Both the position numbers and the translations under genes were made by a program. Below are positions 28,234 through 36,309 of a stretch of 64,000 bases of DNA, piece after piece. The stretch spans positions 3,038,001 through 3,102,000 of the forward strand of contig NZ_CP074371.1 in assembly GCF_018362975.1 (NCBI RefSeq). The letters run 5' to 3'. Every line of letters begins with the position of its first letter. The first letter of the stretch is position 1. Under the pieces are notes generated by a model that did no database searches, had not been told where the DNA came from, and saw nothing but the letters and a program-made list of their open reading frames with translations. The stretch is from Nocardia tengchongensis. GTDB taxonomy: Bacteria > Actinomycetota > Actinomycetes > Mycobacteriales > Mycobacteriaceae.

Positions 28234-29457
28234 ATGCAAGACGCCTGCCCCATCGCCCTCGACCCCGAAAGCTGGGATATCCAGGCGACGATCGCCCGTG
28301 CCCGGGCACAAGGCCCAGTCACCCAGGTCACGCTGCCGGGAGGACTGTCCGCGTGGTACGTGACCGACGCCGCCATGCTCAAAGAAATCCTGTCCGGCTC
28401 TGAAGTTTCCAAGGACCCACGCCAGCACTGGCCCGCGTTCCGGAATGGGGAAATCGGCAAGGACTTCCCGCTTCTGCACTGGGTGGATACACCCAGCATG
28501 TTCACCACCTACGGACCCGACCACCATCGACTCCGCAAACCCATGGCGGCAGCATTCACGGCGAAGCGCACCGCGGCGCTGGAGCCCCGCATCCAGGCAA
28601 TCGCCCACGAGCTGGTGACGAACCTGGACCTCATGGCAGTGGGCGACCCTGTGGACATCCGCGAGCATTTCGCCTACCCGCTGCCCCTGCGCGTGATCAA
28701 CGAGCTCATGGGAGTACCTGAGACGCTGGCAACTCCACTGCGCAAGTGCGTCGACGGCATCTTCGACATCACAGCAAGCGAACAGGCAGCGACCGCCAAC
28801 TACGAAGAGATGATCGGGCTCCTGCAGGACCTGGTCGGATACCGCTGGAACGACCGCGGCGACGACATGACCAGCACTCTCATCACCAACTACGTCGACA
28901 ATCCGGAAGAGGATTTCACCGTAGAGGAACTAGTCGGGACGTTGTATCTGACGATCAACGCTGGGCACGAGACGTCGGTGAACCTCATCGACCAGGCGAC
29001 ATTCCTGCTGCTCACCAACCCCGACCATCGAAACGACGTGCTCGACGGCAGTCTGAGCTGGGATGCAGTGATCGAAGAAACCCTGCGATACAAGTCCCCG
29101 GCCGTGCACGTCCCACTGCGCTACGCGGTGCACGATTTCGCGCTCGGTGGTGTGGCGATCAAGCAGGGCGAGCTGATCCTTGTCAGCTATGCCGGTGCCG
29201 GCCGGGACCCGAAAGTCCACGGCGAGAGCGCGAATCGGTTCGACCCCACGCGCTCGAACAAGGACCATCTTGCGTTCGGGTGGGGTGCCCACCGCTGCGT
29301 GGGTGCACCCTTGGCCCGGATGGAAGCACGTGTCGCCCTTCCCGCACTCTTCGAGCGATTTCCGAGAATGAAACTCGCCGTCTCACCCGACGAACTCGGC
29401 ATTGCCAACGGATTCATCGCCCAAGGGCACAACCGCCTGCCTGTGCTCTTGCGATGA
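28234..29457 (+). CDS. Cytochrome P450, CYP154-like
   Basis: 407 residues with all P450 marks: the I-helix oxygen motif NAGHETS near 250, ExxR as EETLRYKSP near 285, and the heme loop FGWGAHRCVGAPLARMEA near 350. The N-terminal VTQVTLPGGLSAWYVT, SKDPRQHWPAF and MFTTYGPDHHRLRKPM match CYP154 enzymes, which often sit beside a CYP157 gene at the end of conservons. No ferredoxin or reductase gene is adjacent. The substrate is unknown. The stop overlaps the start of the DUF4254 gene (ATGA). Confidence 0.88.
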   Translation: MQDACPIALDPESWDIQATIARARAQGPVTQVTLPGGLSAWYVTDAAMLKEILSGSEVSKDPRQHWPAFRNGEIGKDFPLLHWVDTPSMFTTYGPDHHRLRKPMAAAFTAKRTAALEPRIQAIAHELVTNLDLMAVGDPVDIREHFAYPLPLRVINELMGVPETLATPLRKCVDGIFDITASEQAATANYEEMIGLLQDLVGYRWNDRGDDMTSTLITNYVDNPEEDFTVEELVGTLYLTINAGHETSVNLIDQATFLLLTNPDHRNDVLDGSLSWDAVIEETLRYKSPAVHVPLRYAVHDFALGGVAIKQGELILVSYAGAGRDPKVHGESANRFDPTRSNKDHLAFGWGAHRCVGAPLARMEARVALPALFERFPRMKLAVSPDELGIANGFIAQGHNRLPVLLR

Positions 29458-29972
29458 GCTCCGGGGGAATGAGCGAGGCCGTGGCACATGGACCGACCAA
29501 TCTCGTGGTATCCCTCGAAGACTTGCACAGCATCACCGGCGACGACCAGACGTTGTGGCCGGTCCTGCCGGACTGGCATGAGTTGTTCGCCGCGGTTTGC
29601 GGCCGTATCGGAGATACGTCGAGCGCGCATCCGGTCACCCGGTACGCACGGGCGCTGTCCAAACTGCGGCTGGCACACCACAACCAGCCCGAGTTGCCTG
29701 GTTTTGCGGGTACATGCCTGGCGCTCGTCGGCTGGATCGACCTCTGGGTGTTGCGCAATGCCCCGTTCGTCGCCGACTGCGACAAGTCACTCGGCGAGGC
29801 TGTCGACCGGATGGCGCTGGCCCATGTGAACGCGATTGCGGTACTGGGATCCGAGAGAGATGAGCAAGTCGTTCACGCGGCCTGGCGAGCGCTGAGCATG
29901 TGCGCGATCGAGTGGACGAACCTGGTCGACGAGGTGGTCCACGGGCAGCCCGCGTACCCGACCGGGCAATGA
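29454..29972 (+). CDS. DUF4254-like protein
   Basis: 172 residues, all-helical in appearance: LWPVLPDWHELFAAVCGRIGD, HPVTRYARALSKLRLAH, VGWIDLWVLRNAP, AVDRMALAHVNAIAVLGSERDE and WRALSMCAIEWTNLVDEVVHG. This order fits the DUF4254 family of actinomycetes, which has no known activity. The ATG overlaps the P450 stop by 4 bp, and a second ATG is at 29469. It looks co-translated with the CYP154-like gene, so a link to P450 function is possible. Confidence 0.7.
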   Translation: MSSGGMSEAVAHGPTNLVVSLEDLHSITGDDQTLWPVLPDWHELFAAVCGRIGDTSSAHPVTRYARALSKLRLAHHNQPELPGFAGTCLALVGWIDLWVLRNAPFVADCDKSLGEAVDRMALAHVNAIAVLGSERDEQVVHAAWRALSMCAIEWTNLVDEVVHGQPAYPTGQ

Positions 29973-30170
29973 ACACACACAGAGCTTCTTGAACCCTGTT
30001 GCGACAGAGAAACCCTCACCGACCACAGCGATCCCTATACATGGGCCGCCGCCCACGATCTGATCGGACCGCAGTTCGACAACAAGCTCGCGGTGATCTA
30101 CGAGCGCGGCTGGCGCGACGAGGCCCCGACGAGTCGATCGCGCCCGGCGGCGGCGCAGCGCTCGTGAGCT
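29973..30170 (+). pseudogene. Possible protein-coding remnant
   Basis: Directly after the DUF4254 stop the same frame stays open for about 60 codons without a start. It reads SDPYTWAAAHDLIGPQFDNK then LAVIYERGWRDEAP. The composition looks protein-like, but I know no family. It may be the C-terminus of a lost gene or chance. The next 90 bases up to the tRNA show nothing. Confidence 0.25.
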
Positions 30171-30263
30171 CGCGCACAGCCGTCAGCAGGCGATTTGGTT
30201 GCTGGGCGACGGCACGATAAGCTTTCGGAGCTGCCGCGGTCCACGGATCGCAGCGAGCGACCT

Positions 30264-30336
30264 GGTCCCGTCGTCTAGCGGCCTAGGACGCCGCCCTCTC
30301 AAGGCGGTAGCGCGGGTTCAAATCCCGTCGGGACTA
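30264..30336 (+). tRNA. tRNA-Glu(CTC)
   Basis: A 73-nt cloverleaf: acceptor GGTCCCG/CGGGACT with a G-T first pair, D-arm containing TCGTCTAGCGGCCTAGGACG, anticodon stem CCGCC/GGCGG with loop CTCTCAA (anticodon CTC), and T-arm GGGTTCAAATCCC. No CCA is encoded. A strong terminator follows at once. Confidence 0.95.
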
Positions 30337-30341
30337 CTGTG

Positions 30342-30374
30342 AAAGGCCCTTCAGTGAAAACTGAAGGGCCTTTT
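30342..30374 (+). terminator. Terminator after tRNA-Glu
   Basis: AAAGGCCCTTCAGT pairs perfectly with ACTGAAGGGCCTTTT around GAAA, starting 6 nt after the tRNA, with the T-run in the right arm. Confidence 0.9.
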
Positions 30375-30716
30375 CGCATTTCAGGGTTCCCCACGCGATC
30401 CCCGGCTTTTCTCGCACCCCCGGAAAATCATTGGCGCGCATCACGATGCGCTGGCTACCTTTGATCTGGGCCGCTACCAAGGGGCGCACCGGAATCTCCG
30501 GCCGCGTTCCCCGTATCGGGTGTGGCCACTCCCTGGTGACGCAGATTCCATCTGCCGAGGTTCGACTCCTTGACGTGATGCGCCCTGTTCGGTCGTACGC
30601 GGCATCGAGGCTCTGCGAGCTCCCCGTCCCGGACGGGGGAGGCTCCCGCCGCGTGCCGTGATCGAGCAGGGCGTGTCCGGTCGTGCCTGATGCCAAGTGA
30701 GGGAAGGAGATTGGGA
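30375..30716. other. 342-bp stretch after tRNA-Glu without a supported gene
   Basis: Both strands have short open frames, but none has start, ribosome site and family together. I looked for an integrase or a repeat of the tRNA 3' end, as in integrated elements, and saw neither. The last 15 bases hold the ribosome site (AAGGAG) of the Band-7 gene. Confidence 0.5.
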
Positions 30717-31394
30717 ATGACTATGAAGACGATTTTCACGAAGACGTATGTGACTGTCATGGATTGGCAGCGCACCCTGCTGTACCGCGACGGCATCCTG
30801 GTTCAGACGCTGGAGCCGGGCCGTCACCGCTATGACGCCAAGCGCTGCACGCTGGTCACCGTCGATATCCGCCCGCGGGTGCTGCAGGTCCTCGGCCAGG
30901 AGCTGCTGACCGCGGACGGCCTGTCGCTGCGCGCGAGCTTCGCCGCCGACTGGGTGGTGACCGACCCGGTCGCCTTCACCACCGCCGCTCAGAGCGCCGA
31001 GGTCGTGCTCTACGGCGCGGTGCAGGAGGTCGCCCGCGATCTCGTGGCCGCCCGCACCCTCGACGAGCTGATCGTCGACCGCGCCCTGCTCGGCAGCGGC
31101 ACCGCGACGGTCGCGGCCGCGGTGGAGCGGCTCGGTATCCGGGTCGACGCCGTGCGCGCCAAGGACCTCATGCTCCCGGGCGAGCTCCGCAAGGCCGCCC
31201 TCGAGACGGTCCTGGCCCGCGAGCGTGGTCGCGCCGAGCTCGAGCGCGCCCGCGCCGAGGCCGCCGCCCTGCGGTCGCTGGCCAACACGGCCAAGCTGCT
31301 CACCGACAACCCGGTCCTGCTGCGCCTGCGCACCCTGCAGGTGGCCGCGACCCCGGGCGCCAAGGTCGTTCTCGACTCGCGCGAGAACGTCTGA
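30717..31394 (+). CDS. SPFH/Band-7 domain protein
   Basis: 225 residues. The central part is a Band-7 module: GILVQTLEPGRHRYDA, VDIRPRVLQVLGQELLTADGL, ASFAADWVVTDPVAF, then VARDLVAARTLDELI and a C-terminal coiled-coil-prone helix (ARERGRAELERARAEAAAL). There is no clear N-terminal membrane helix, so it may be peripheral, unlike typical slipins. ATG 30717 has AAGGAG 7 nt upstream. It stands alone, followed by the SRPBCC gene. The role may be membrane-domain organisation, inferred from the family only. Confidence 0.82.
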   Translation: MTMKTIFTKTYVTVMDWQRTLLYRDGILVQTLEPGRHRYDAKRCTLVTVDIRPRVLQVLGQELLTADGLSLRASFAADWVVTDPVAFTTAAQSAEVVLYGAVQEVARDLVAARTLDELIVDRALLGSGTATVAAAVERLGIRVDAVRAKDLMLPGELRKAALETVLARERGRAELERARAEAAALRSLANTAKLLTDNPVLLRLRTLQVAATPGAKVVLDSRENV

Positions 31395-31405
31395 GGCTGG
31401 TTTTG

Positions 31406-31453
31406 CTTGCATCATGAAAGTCTGAGTGGCTAAGCTCACTTGCATGATGCAAG
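31406..31453. promoter_or_regulatory. Inverted repeat with palindrome at the start of the SRPBCC gene
   Basis: CTTGCATCATG (31406-31416) and CATGATGCAAG (31443-31453) are perfect inverted copies. The right arm is also part of the palindrome TTGCATGATGCAA (31440-31452). The ATG at 31444 lies inside it. Either an operator pair three helical turns apart or an mRNA hairpin hiding the start is possible. Confidence 0.5.
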
Positions 31454-31977
31454 CGGAATCGGAGCAACACTTCACCACCACGTTCTCAGTGGATCGGACT
31501 CCCCAGGATGCCTTCGAGGGCATCGTCAACGTTCGCGGCTGGTGGTCCGAGGACGCGGCGGGCGTCACCGACCAGGTCGGCGGCGAGTTCGTCCATCGCT
31601 ACCAGGATGTTCACCGCTGCACGATCCGCGTCACGGAACTGGTGCCCGGACGCAAGGTGGCGTGGCTGGTCGTGGACAACTACTTCAACTTCATCGAAGA
31701 CCAGGCCGAATGGAAGGGCACCGAGATCATCTTCGAGATCGCCGAGAAGGAGGGCGGGGCAGAGGTTCACTTCACCCATGTGGGTCTGGTCCCGCAGTAC
31801 GAGTGCTACGACGTGTGCTCCAACGCCTGGGGCGGCTATCTCGGCGGGAGCCTGCGCAATCTGATCAATACCGGTGTGGGGCAGCCCAACCCGGCCGCGG
31901 GCGGCGAGGCCCCTGCTCATCAGGACGCGGCCTCCGAGCTGCGTGCGGAACGCGCGCCTCAGGGTCGAGCCGACTAG
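31444..31977 (+). CDS. SRPBCC (AHSA1-like) domain protein
   Basis: 177 residues with an SRPBCC fold: FTTTFSVDRTPQDAFEGI, VRGWWSEDAAGVTDQVGGEF, a central RVTELVPGRKVAWLVVDNYF and a C-terminal helix CSNAWGGYLGGSLRNLINTG. This is followed by a 30-residue Ala/Glu-rich tail. The family binds hydrophobic ligands, and many members are paired with ArsR regulators, which is not the case here. The start is uncertain: ATG 31444, ATG 31447 or GTG 31426. The inverted repeat at 31406-31453 overlaps it. Confidence 0.8.
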   Translation: MMQAESEQHFTTTFSVDRTPQDAFEGIVNVRGWWSEDAAGVTDQVGGEFVHRYQDVHRCTIRVTELVPGRKVAWLVVDNYFNFIEDQAEWKGTEIIFEIAEKEGGAEVHFTHVGLVPQYECYDVCSNAWGGYLGGSLRNLINTGVGQPNPAAGGEAPAHQDAASELRAERAPQGRAD

Positions 31978-32164
31978 CGTTGGTATGGCAGCCCGTTTCG
32001 GCGAGCGTGGCGCGGTCAGAGTGAACTGGATCACGACAGCGCCGGTTCATGACTAACGCCGGGCCGCGTCATCCGGGCTGAGCGCGTCCCGGCCACCGGA
32101 ACGCGGCGCAAGCATCCGTAAGCTGGTCGGGAATTCCGGCCGGCGACGGGACGATAGAGGAGAC

Positions 32165-32641
32165 ATGAAGGAAAAGGGGCGCAAGGTCATCGCCAGCAAC
32201 AAGAAGGCGAGGCACAACTACGCGATCCTCGAGACGTTCGAGGCCGGCGTGGCGCTGGTCGGCACCGAGGTGAAGAGCCTGCGCGAGGGCAAGGCCTCGC
32301 TGGTCGACGCCTACGCCTCCATCGACGACGGCGAGGTGTGGCTGCGCGGTCTGCACGTCCCCGAGTACGGCCACGGCACCTGGACCAACCACGCCCCGCG
32401 CCGCACCCGGAAGTTGCTGCTGCACCGCCGCGAGATCGACAAGCTGCTCGGCAAGACCAAGGAGTCCAGTCTCACGCTGGTCCCGCTGTCGATGTACTTC
32501 TCCGACGGCAAGGTCAAGGTCGAACTGGCTCTCGCCAAGGGTAAGCAGGACTACGACAAGCGCCAGGACCTGGCCCGACGCGACGCCGAGCGCGAGGTCA
32601 CCCGCGAACTCGGCCGCCGCATCAAGGGCATGCGCGGCTGA
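32165..32641 (+). CDS. smpB: SsrA-binding protein SmpB
   Basis: 158 residues: [21 protein letters not shown] at the N-terminus, [37 protein letters not shown], and the basic C-terminal tail ([20 protein letters not shown]) that enters the decoding centre. SmpB carries tmRNA to stalled ribosomes. The ssrA gene follows 113 bp downstream on the same strand, the usual arrangement. Confidence 0.96.
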   Translation: MKEKGRKVIASNKKARHNYAILETFEAGVALVGTEVKSLREGKASLVDAYASIDDGEVWLRGLHVPEYGHGTWTNHAPRRTRKLLLHRREIDKLLGKTKESSLTLVPLSMYFSDGKVKVELALAKGKQDYDKRQDLARRDAEREVTRELGRRIKGMRG

Positions 32642-32754
32642 CCGGAAGCGCCCCGGTCGGTGGCGCGTTAATGGAATGAACCAAGGTTTGTTCGGTGTTA
32701 GGATAGGTAGCCCGGTGAGAGCCGGGAAGTTCAACTGAATCGTTGAACACAGAC

Positions 32755-33124
32755 GGGGCTGAACGGTTTCGACTGCGTACGTTGATTCAGGGGAAGCGTG
32801 TCGGTGCAGGCAGGAGACCACCGTATAAGCGTCGCTGTAACCCTATAAGCGCCGATTCCAATCAGCGCGACTACGCTCTCGCTGCCTAAGCAACGAAGCG
32901 TGTCTGTCAGCCCGGGTTCGCCCTCGACCCGGTCCCTGGCATCAGCTAGAGGGCTCTACCGTCCGGCGCGGTCGCGGCGTCGGATGGGACATCTAACAGC
33001 GACTGGGATCGTCATTCCGGCTTGTTCGCGTGACCGGAAGATCCGAGCAGAGGCATAGCGAACTGCACACGGAGAAGCCCTGGAGATGCGGCGGAGGACC
33101 CGGGTTCGATTCCCGGCAGCTCCA
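32755..33124 (+). ncRNA. ssrA: Transfer-messenger RNA (tmRNA)
   Basis: The 5' end GGGGCTGAACGGTTTCGACTG and the 3' end with T-arm GGGTTCGATTCCC and acceptor AGCTCC form the tRNA-like domain. The tag reading frame is 32851-32889 and codes for ADSNQRDYALAA then TAA, a typical degradation tag ending in ALAA. CCA is not encoded (ACCG follows). The leader upstream holds two small hairpins, CCCGG/CCGGG (32711-32726) and GTTCAAC/GTTGAAC (32729-32748), which may take part in 5' processing. Confidence 0.96.
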
Positions 33125-33127
33125 CCG

Positions 33128-33161
33128 AAAAGGCCCCTCACCTACAGGTGAGGGGCCTTTT
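33128..33161 (+). terminator. Terminator of ssrA
   Basis: AAAAGGCCCCTCACCT pairs perfectly with AGGTGAGGGGCCTTTT across a 2-nt gap and runs into further T residues, 4 nt after the tmRNA end. Confidence 0.93.
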
Positions 33162-33211
33162 TCATGCGTCCGCTGTCGCTGAACATCCAGCCGCGCCGGT
33201 CAATTCGGCGT

Positions 33212-33523
33212 TCAGGCTGCGTCGGTGTGGTGACCGGCGAAGCGCACGCTGGTGTGGTCGGCATCGAGTGCGATGTTGAGTGTGGCGTCCAGCGCTTCGG
33301 CGAGCTTGGCGAGAAGGGGGAGTGTGGGCACGGTATCGGAGCCCTCGATGCGTGAAATCTTCGCTTGGGTCAGGCCGGCGCGGGCAGCTAGGTCTGCTTG
33401 CGTAAGGCCTAGTTCCGTTCGCCGATCGTAGACGGCTTTGGCCAGCGCCATCGAGAGCTGGATTTCATGGCGGGCCTCGGCGACATCGTCGGGTTCGATG
33501 TAGCCCTCGGCGAGTTTGCTCAT
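33212..33523 (-). CDS. XRE family protein, HigA-antitoxin-like, without a toxin partner
   Basis: 103 residues. An N-terminal extension (KLAEGYIEPDDVAEARHEIQ) precedes the helix-turn-helix LGLTQADLAARAGLTQAKISRIEGSDTVPTL, and LAEALDATLNIALD ends the domain. This build is typical of HigA-type antitoxins, whose RelE-like toxin gene normally lies just upstream. Here only about 120 bp of non-coding DNA separate it from the next gene, so the toxin is absent. ATG 33523 has GGGAGA upstream. It may be an orphan antitoxin or a small repressor. Confidence 0.75.
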   Translation of the reverse strand: MSKLAEGYIEPDDVAEARHEIQLSMALAKAVYDRRTELGLTQADLAARAGLTQAKISRIEGSDTVPTLPLLAKLAEALDATLNIALDADHTSVRFAGHHTDAA

Positions 33524-33641
33524 CGGTCCAGTTCTCCCTTCTCGATCGTGCGAATTGACTCTTGATGGGCGGTTCGTTGCCTGCACACGGCGAAGCCCCC
33601 AACCGTGGTGGGCGGGGGCTATTGACTAGTGGCGGAGGCCG

Positions 33642-33863
33642 TCAACCGTAGGTTCGCGGCTCGGGCGCCGTCACGGCCGCATGTAGCTCGTTCGCTGCTT
33701 CGTGCAGGGCGCGCATCGCCGGGTGCTCGCTGGGAGCATGGTCGTATTCGCCCGCGCCGCGCAGGTACGGCCATGCCTCCTCCATGATGGCCTGGATTCG
33801 GTCGCTCAGTTCGCGCGCCTTCGCCCGGTCCAGCACCAGGGCCGGGGTTGATTCGGTGGGCAT
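33642..33863 (-). CDS. 73-residue hypothetical protein
   Basis: A helical, acidic small protein: VLDRAKARELSDRIQAIMEE, then PYLRGAGEYDHAPSEHPAMR and ALHEAANELHAAV. The ATG has a perfect GAGGAG 6 nt upstream, so it is very likely translated. It is the third of five small genes on this strand (34802 to 33212). No family is recognised. Confidence 0.6.
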   Translation of the reverse strand: MPTESTPALVLDRAKARELSDRIQAIMEEAWPYLRGAGEYDHAPSEHPAMRALHEAANELHAAVTAPEPRTYG

Positions 33864-33874
33864 GCGATGCTCCT

Positions 33875-34318
33875 CTACTTCCGATTCTCACAGGTGGCGA
33901 CCGTTTTTGGTGGGTCCGAGTGCTCGGTGTAGTTGAAGCCCTCCTGCTTTCCCGTGCCTGAGATGCGAGCGGTCATCCGCCAAGTTCCGTTGTAGCAGGC
34001 GGCGCTCACCTTGTAATGGACATCGGGACTCGGGATCGTGGCAATCGGATCGGTCATCGATCCGACTACCCAATGGTCGCCCTCCTTGTACTCGAGAGCC
34101 AACGTCACCAGGTGTGTGGTCGGCGGTTCGGTGCACTTCGCGGTACCTTCGCCGGTGATCTGCGGCGGCAGAACCGTGGGGGAGCTGAACGGCGTCCAGT
34201 CCCACGAACACCAGTTGACCCCGGGCCATGCCTCTGCGGTCGGGGAGGTGACTGCCATGACACTGCCGACCATCGAGGTGGCAGCCAGGGCAATGAATCC
34301 GAATTTGTTGCGCAGCAT
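33875..34318 (-). CDS. Secreted hypothetical protein
   Basis: 147 residues with a signal peptide (MLRNKFGFIALAATSMVGSV, cleavage likely after AEA near residue 30). The mature part has four Cys (WCSWDW, AKCTEPP, AACYNG, ATCENRK), suggesting two disulphides, and a beta-rich look. It is exported and of unknown function. It overlaps no neighbour, and the genes on both sides run the same way. Confidence 0.65.
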   Translation of the reverse strand: MLRNKFGFIALAATSMVGSVMAVTSPTAEAWPGVNWCSWDWTPFSSPTVLPPQITGEGTAKCTEPPTTHLVTLALEYKEGDHWVVGSMTDPIATIPSPDVHYKVSAACYNGTWRMTARISGTGKQEGFNYTEHSDPPKTVATCENRK

Positions 34319-34333
34319 TCCGTTTTCCTCTAT

Positions 34334-34513
34334 TCAGTACTCGACATCGACCGAGAGCGGTTCGGGGCCGACAACCGTGGCGATGAGCCCGAGCAGGTCG
34401 GCCGCTGTGATCGGCGGTCCGGCCCAGCCATCCGACGCGATCCGCGCCCAGGACCCGTCCTGGTACTGCACCCACCCGACGGGGCCGTTCGCATTCAGTT
34501 CATCGGTGGACAT
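34334..34513 (-). CDS. 59-residue hypothetical protein
   Basis: A small acidic protein: STDELNANGPVGWVQYQDGS, WARIASDGWAGPPITAADLL and GLIATVVGPEPLSVDVEY. The ATG at 34513 lies 14 bp inside the end of the winged-helix gene, so translational coupling is likely. No family is recognised, and a longer start at 34582 is possible. Confidence 0.5.
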   Translation of the reverse strand: MSTDELNANGPVGWVQYQDGSWARIASDGWAGPPITAADLLGLIATVVGPEPLSVDVEY

Positions 34514-34802
34514 GGCCGCGCCCAGCTCGGATTTGAACCTCGGAGCTGTCCTTCCGGACGTATTCCTTGAGCGCCGGCGCATTCATGACGTCCCGGCCGT
34601 GGTTTGTGGCACGCCAGTTCGGCGGGTTCTGGTAGGTGGCGGCGGCAAAACCGCTGTGCGACAGCGCCCGAAGTGCTCGACGTGCTGATTCGGCGGTGAG
34701 CCCAACCTCGCCGCACAGCTGCCGCACCGTGAGCGTTCGATTGGGGTCCAGGCCGGACAGCGTGCCCAGTACCCGCGCCTCGATTTCGGTCAACGATGAC
34801 AT
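34500..34802 (-). CDS. Small winged-helix protein
   Basis: 100 residues: SSLTEIEARVLGTLSGLDPN, TLTVRQLCGEVGLTAESARRALRALSHSGF forms a clear winged helix, followed by WRATNHGRDVMNAP. It resembles MarR- or phage-type small DNA-binding proteins. ATG 34802 was chosen from the start of the first helix. It is the first gene of the small minus-strand group and divergent from the tetratricopeptide-type regulator. Confidence 0.6.
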   Translation of the reverse strand: MSSLTEIEARVLGTLSGLDPNRTLTVRQLCGEVGLTAESARRALRALSHSGFAAATYQNPPNWRATNHGRDVMNAPALKEYVRKDSSEVQIRAGRGHVHR

Positions 34803-35061
34803 CGCCGGTGCCCTCCATTCATCCTGGATGAGGTGCACCCCGTGCCGATATCGCGGTCCAGCCGCCTGCGGCTGCAGTGTGATCGATACGGAGGATGGTC
34901 ACTAATCGCCTCCCGGCACCGGGGCTGAGTCGATCGCCGTCAACGCTGCAGTCGGTGCCGCAACTGGTCGCCCAGGGCTTTATACCGAAGAATCGATCCG
35001 GCGACTGCTGACCGGCCATGTCACCTGGCCTCCCCGCCACTATCGCTTTGCGCTGCAAACT

Positions 35062-36309
35062 GTGTTCGCAGTACGCGATCCGGCAATGCTGGGTTTGTAC
35101 AACAAGCGGGCTCGTGCGCCGCAACCTCCCGCAGACCGCACGGCGGACGTACTGTGGGGAACAACCACCATTCCCCGTTCCGAGTCCCCAGGATTTGACC
35201 GGGCACTGGCACAAGATCTGTTCAAGGTCGTATCCGCAGCGGACCTAGGAGGTGCCCCAACGAACCGCCGAGACGCGCTGCATACCTTGGGAATCGGGGG
35301 GATCGCCGTTGCCGGACTGCGTGATGCCGTGCTTGGGGCGGCCCGGGAGTCGGCTTCGCTGACCAACGCAATCGACCGGCACGCTGTCGAACCAACGACG
35401 ATGAGCGAGTGCGCTGACACACTGCGCCGACTCGCGACGGATTACGTGCTCTGCCCCGACCTCGATCGGATATTCGTCGATCTGACTGTGCTCCGCGACC
35501 GACTCGCCGCGGTAATCCAGCATGCCGGCAGGCTCACCGATCTCCAGCAGCTCTATGTGTTGCTCGCTGCCACCTGCACTCTGCTGGCATCGGTGTCGCA
35601 CGATCTGTCCGAGCCGCACGCGGCGATGATCCAAACCGATTCGGCTGCCACGTTCGCCAAGCTGGCTGGTCACCGTTCTCTCGAGAACTGGGTGTACTGC
35701 ACGCGCGCAATGATCGCGTCCTGGTGGGAACGCCCTGGCCGGGTGCTCGAGGAAGCCGGCAAAGCCGTTACTCCACGGGGAATTTCACATATCCGGCTGT
35801 CCGGTCTCGTCGCTCGCGCCCATTCGCAAGTCGGCAACCGCGCCGCGGCGGTGGCAGCCATGGATGCCGCACGTCGCGAACGCGACCGGTTGCCCGAGCA
35901 TGAGAGCCTGACCGACTTGGGGCCGGTCTTCGCGTTCTCCCTTGCCCGCCAGCACTACTACGACGCGACCACCTACGCCCAGCTCAGGGAGTGGAAACGC
36001 GCAAAGTCCGAGGCCGAGAACGTGATCAGCCTGTACGCGCCAACGTCGGCGCAAACCTGGTCGGCCACACTCACCCTCGCACAGGTGACACTTGCCCGTG
36101 CAGACCTTCACCTCACCGGACCCGATGCTGCGCTGGCGCACTTGGAGCCAGTGCTGGCAATACCCGTCGGACAACGCATCCCGCAGGTCAAGGTCGCGCT
36201 GAACGGTATCGGCTACGACCTGGCAGGGTCCGCCGCCACGCCGGCCCGGCGCACGCTCGGCGAGGCCGTACGTATGTTCACACCGAGGAAGGAACTCGAT
36301 GGGCAGTGA
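35062..36309 (+). CDS. Tetratricopeptide-type transcriptional regulator, 5' end disrupted
   Basis: 415 residues from GTG 35062. Most of the protein is a helical repeat region typical of actinomycete XRE/TPR regulators (LYVLLAATCTLLASVSHDLS, AAVAAMDAARRERDR, LTLAQVTLARADLHL). The DNA-binding part lies partly upstream of any usual start: the same frame from 34906 reads VNAAVGAATGRPGLYTEESI and RRLLTGHVTWPPRHYRFALQ. These match the end of the XRE domain in relatives. ATG 34894 (MVTNRLPAPG) is in another frame. The start is thus either frame-broken or non-canonical. It overlaps the flavin reductase gene by 11 bp. Confidence 0.6.
   Translation: MFAVRDPAMLGLYNKRARAPQPPADRTADVLWGTTTIPRSESPGFDRALAQDLFKVVSAADLGGAPTNRRDALHTLGIGGIAVAGLRDAVLGAARESASLTNAIDRHAVEPTTMSECADTLRRLATDYVLCPDLDRIFVDLTVLRDRLAAVIQHAGRLTDLQQLYVLLAATCTLLASVSHDLSEPHAAMIQTDSAATFAKLAGHRSLENWVYCTRAMIASWWERPGRVLEEAGKAVTPRGISHIRLSGLVARAHSQVGNRAAAVAAMDAARRERDRLPEHESLTDLGPVFAFSLARQHYYDATTYAQLREWKRAKSEAENVISLYAPTSAQTWSATLTLAQVTLARADLHLTGPDAALAHLEPVLAIPVGQRIPQVKVALNGIGYDLAGSAATPARRTLGEAVRMFTPRKELDGQ

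Noticed and set aside
30375..30716. Integrated element at the tRNA-Glu 3' end
   Set aside because: No integrase gene and no second copy of the tRNA 3' end are visible downstream.
32956..33141. Reverse-strand open frame with GAAGNRTRVLRR
   Set aside because: It lies inside the 3' half of tmRNA. This sequence is a well-known false protein produced by translating the antisense of tRNA-like domains.
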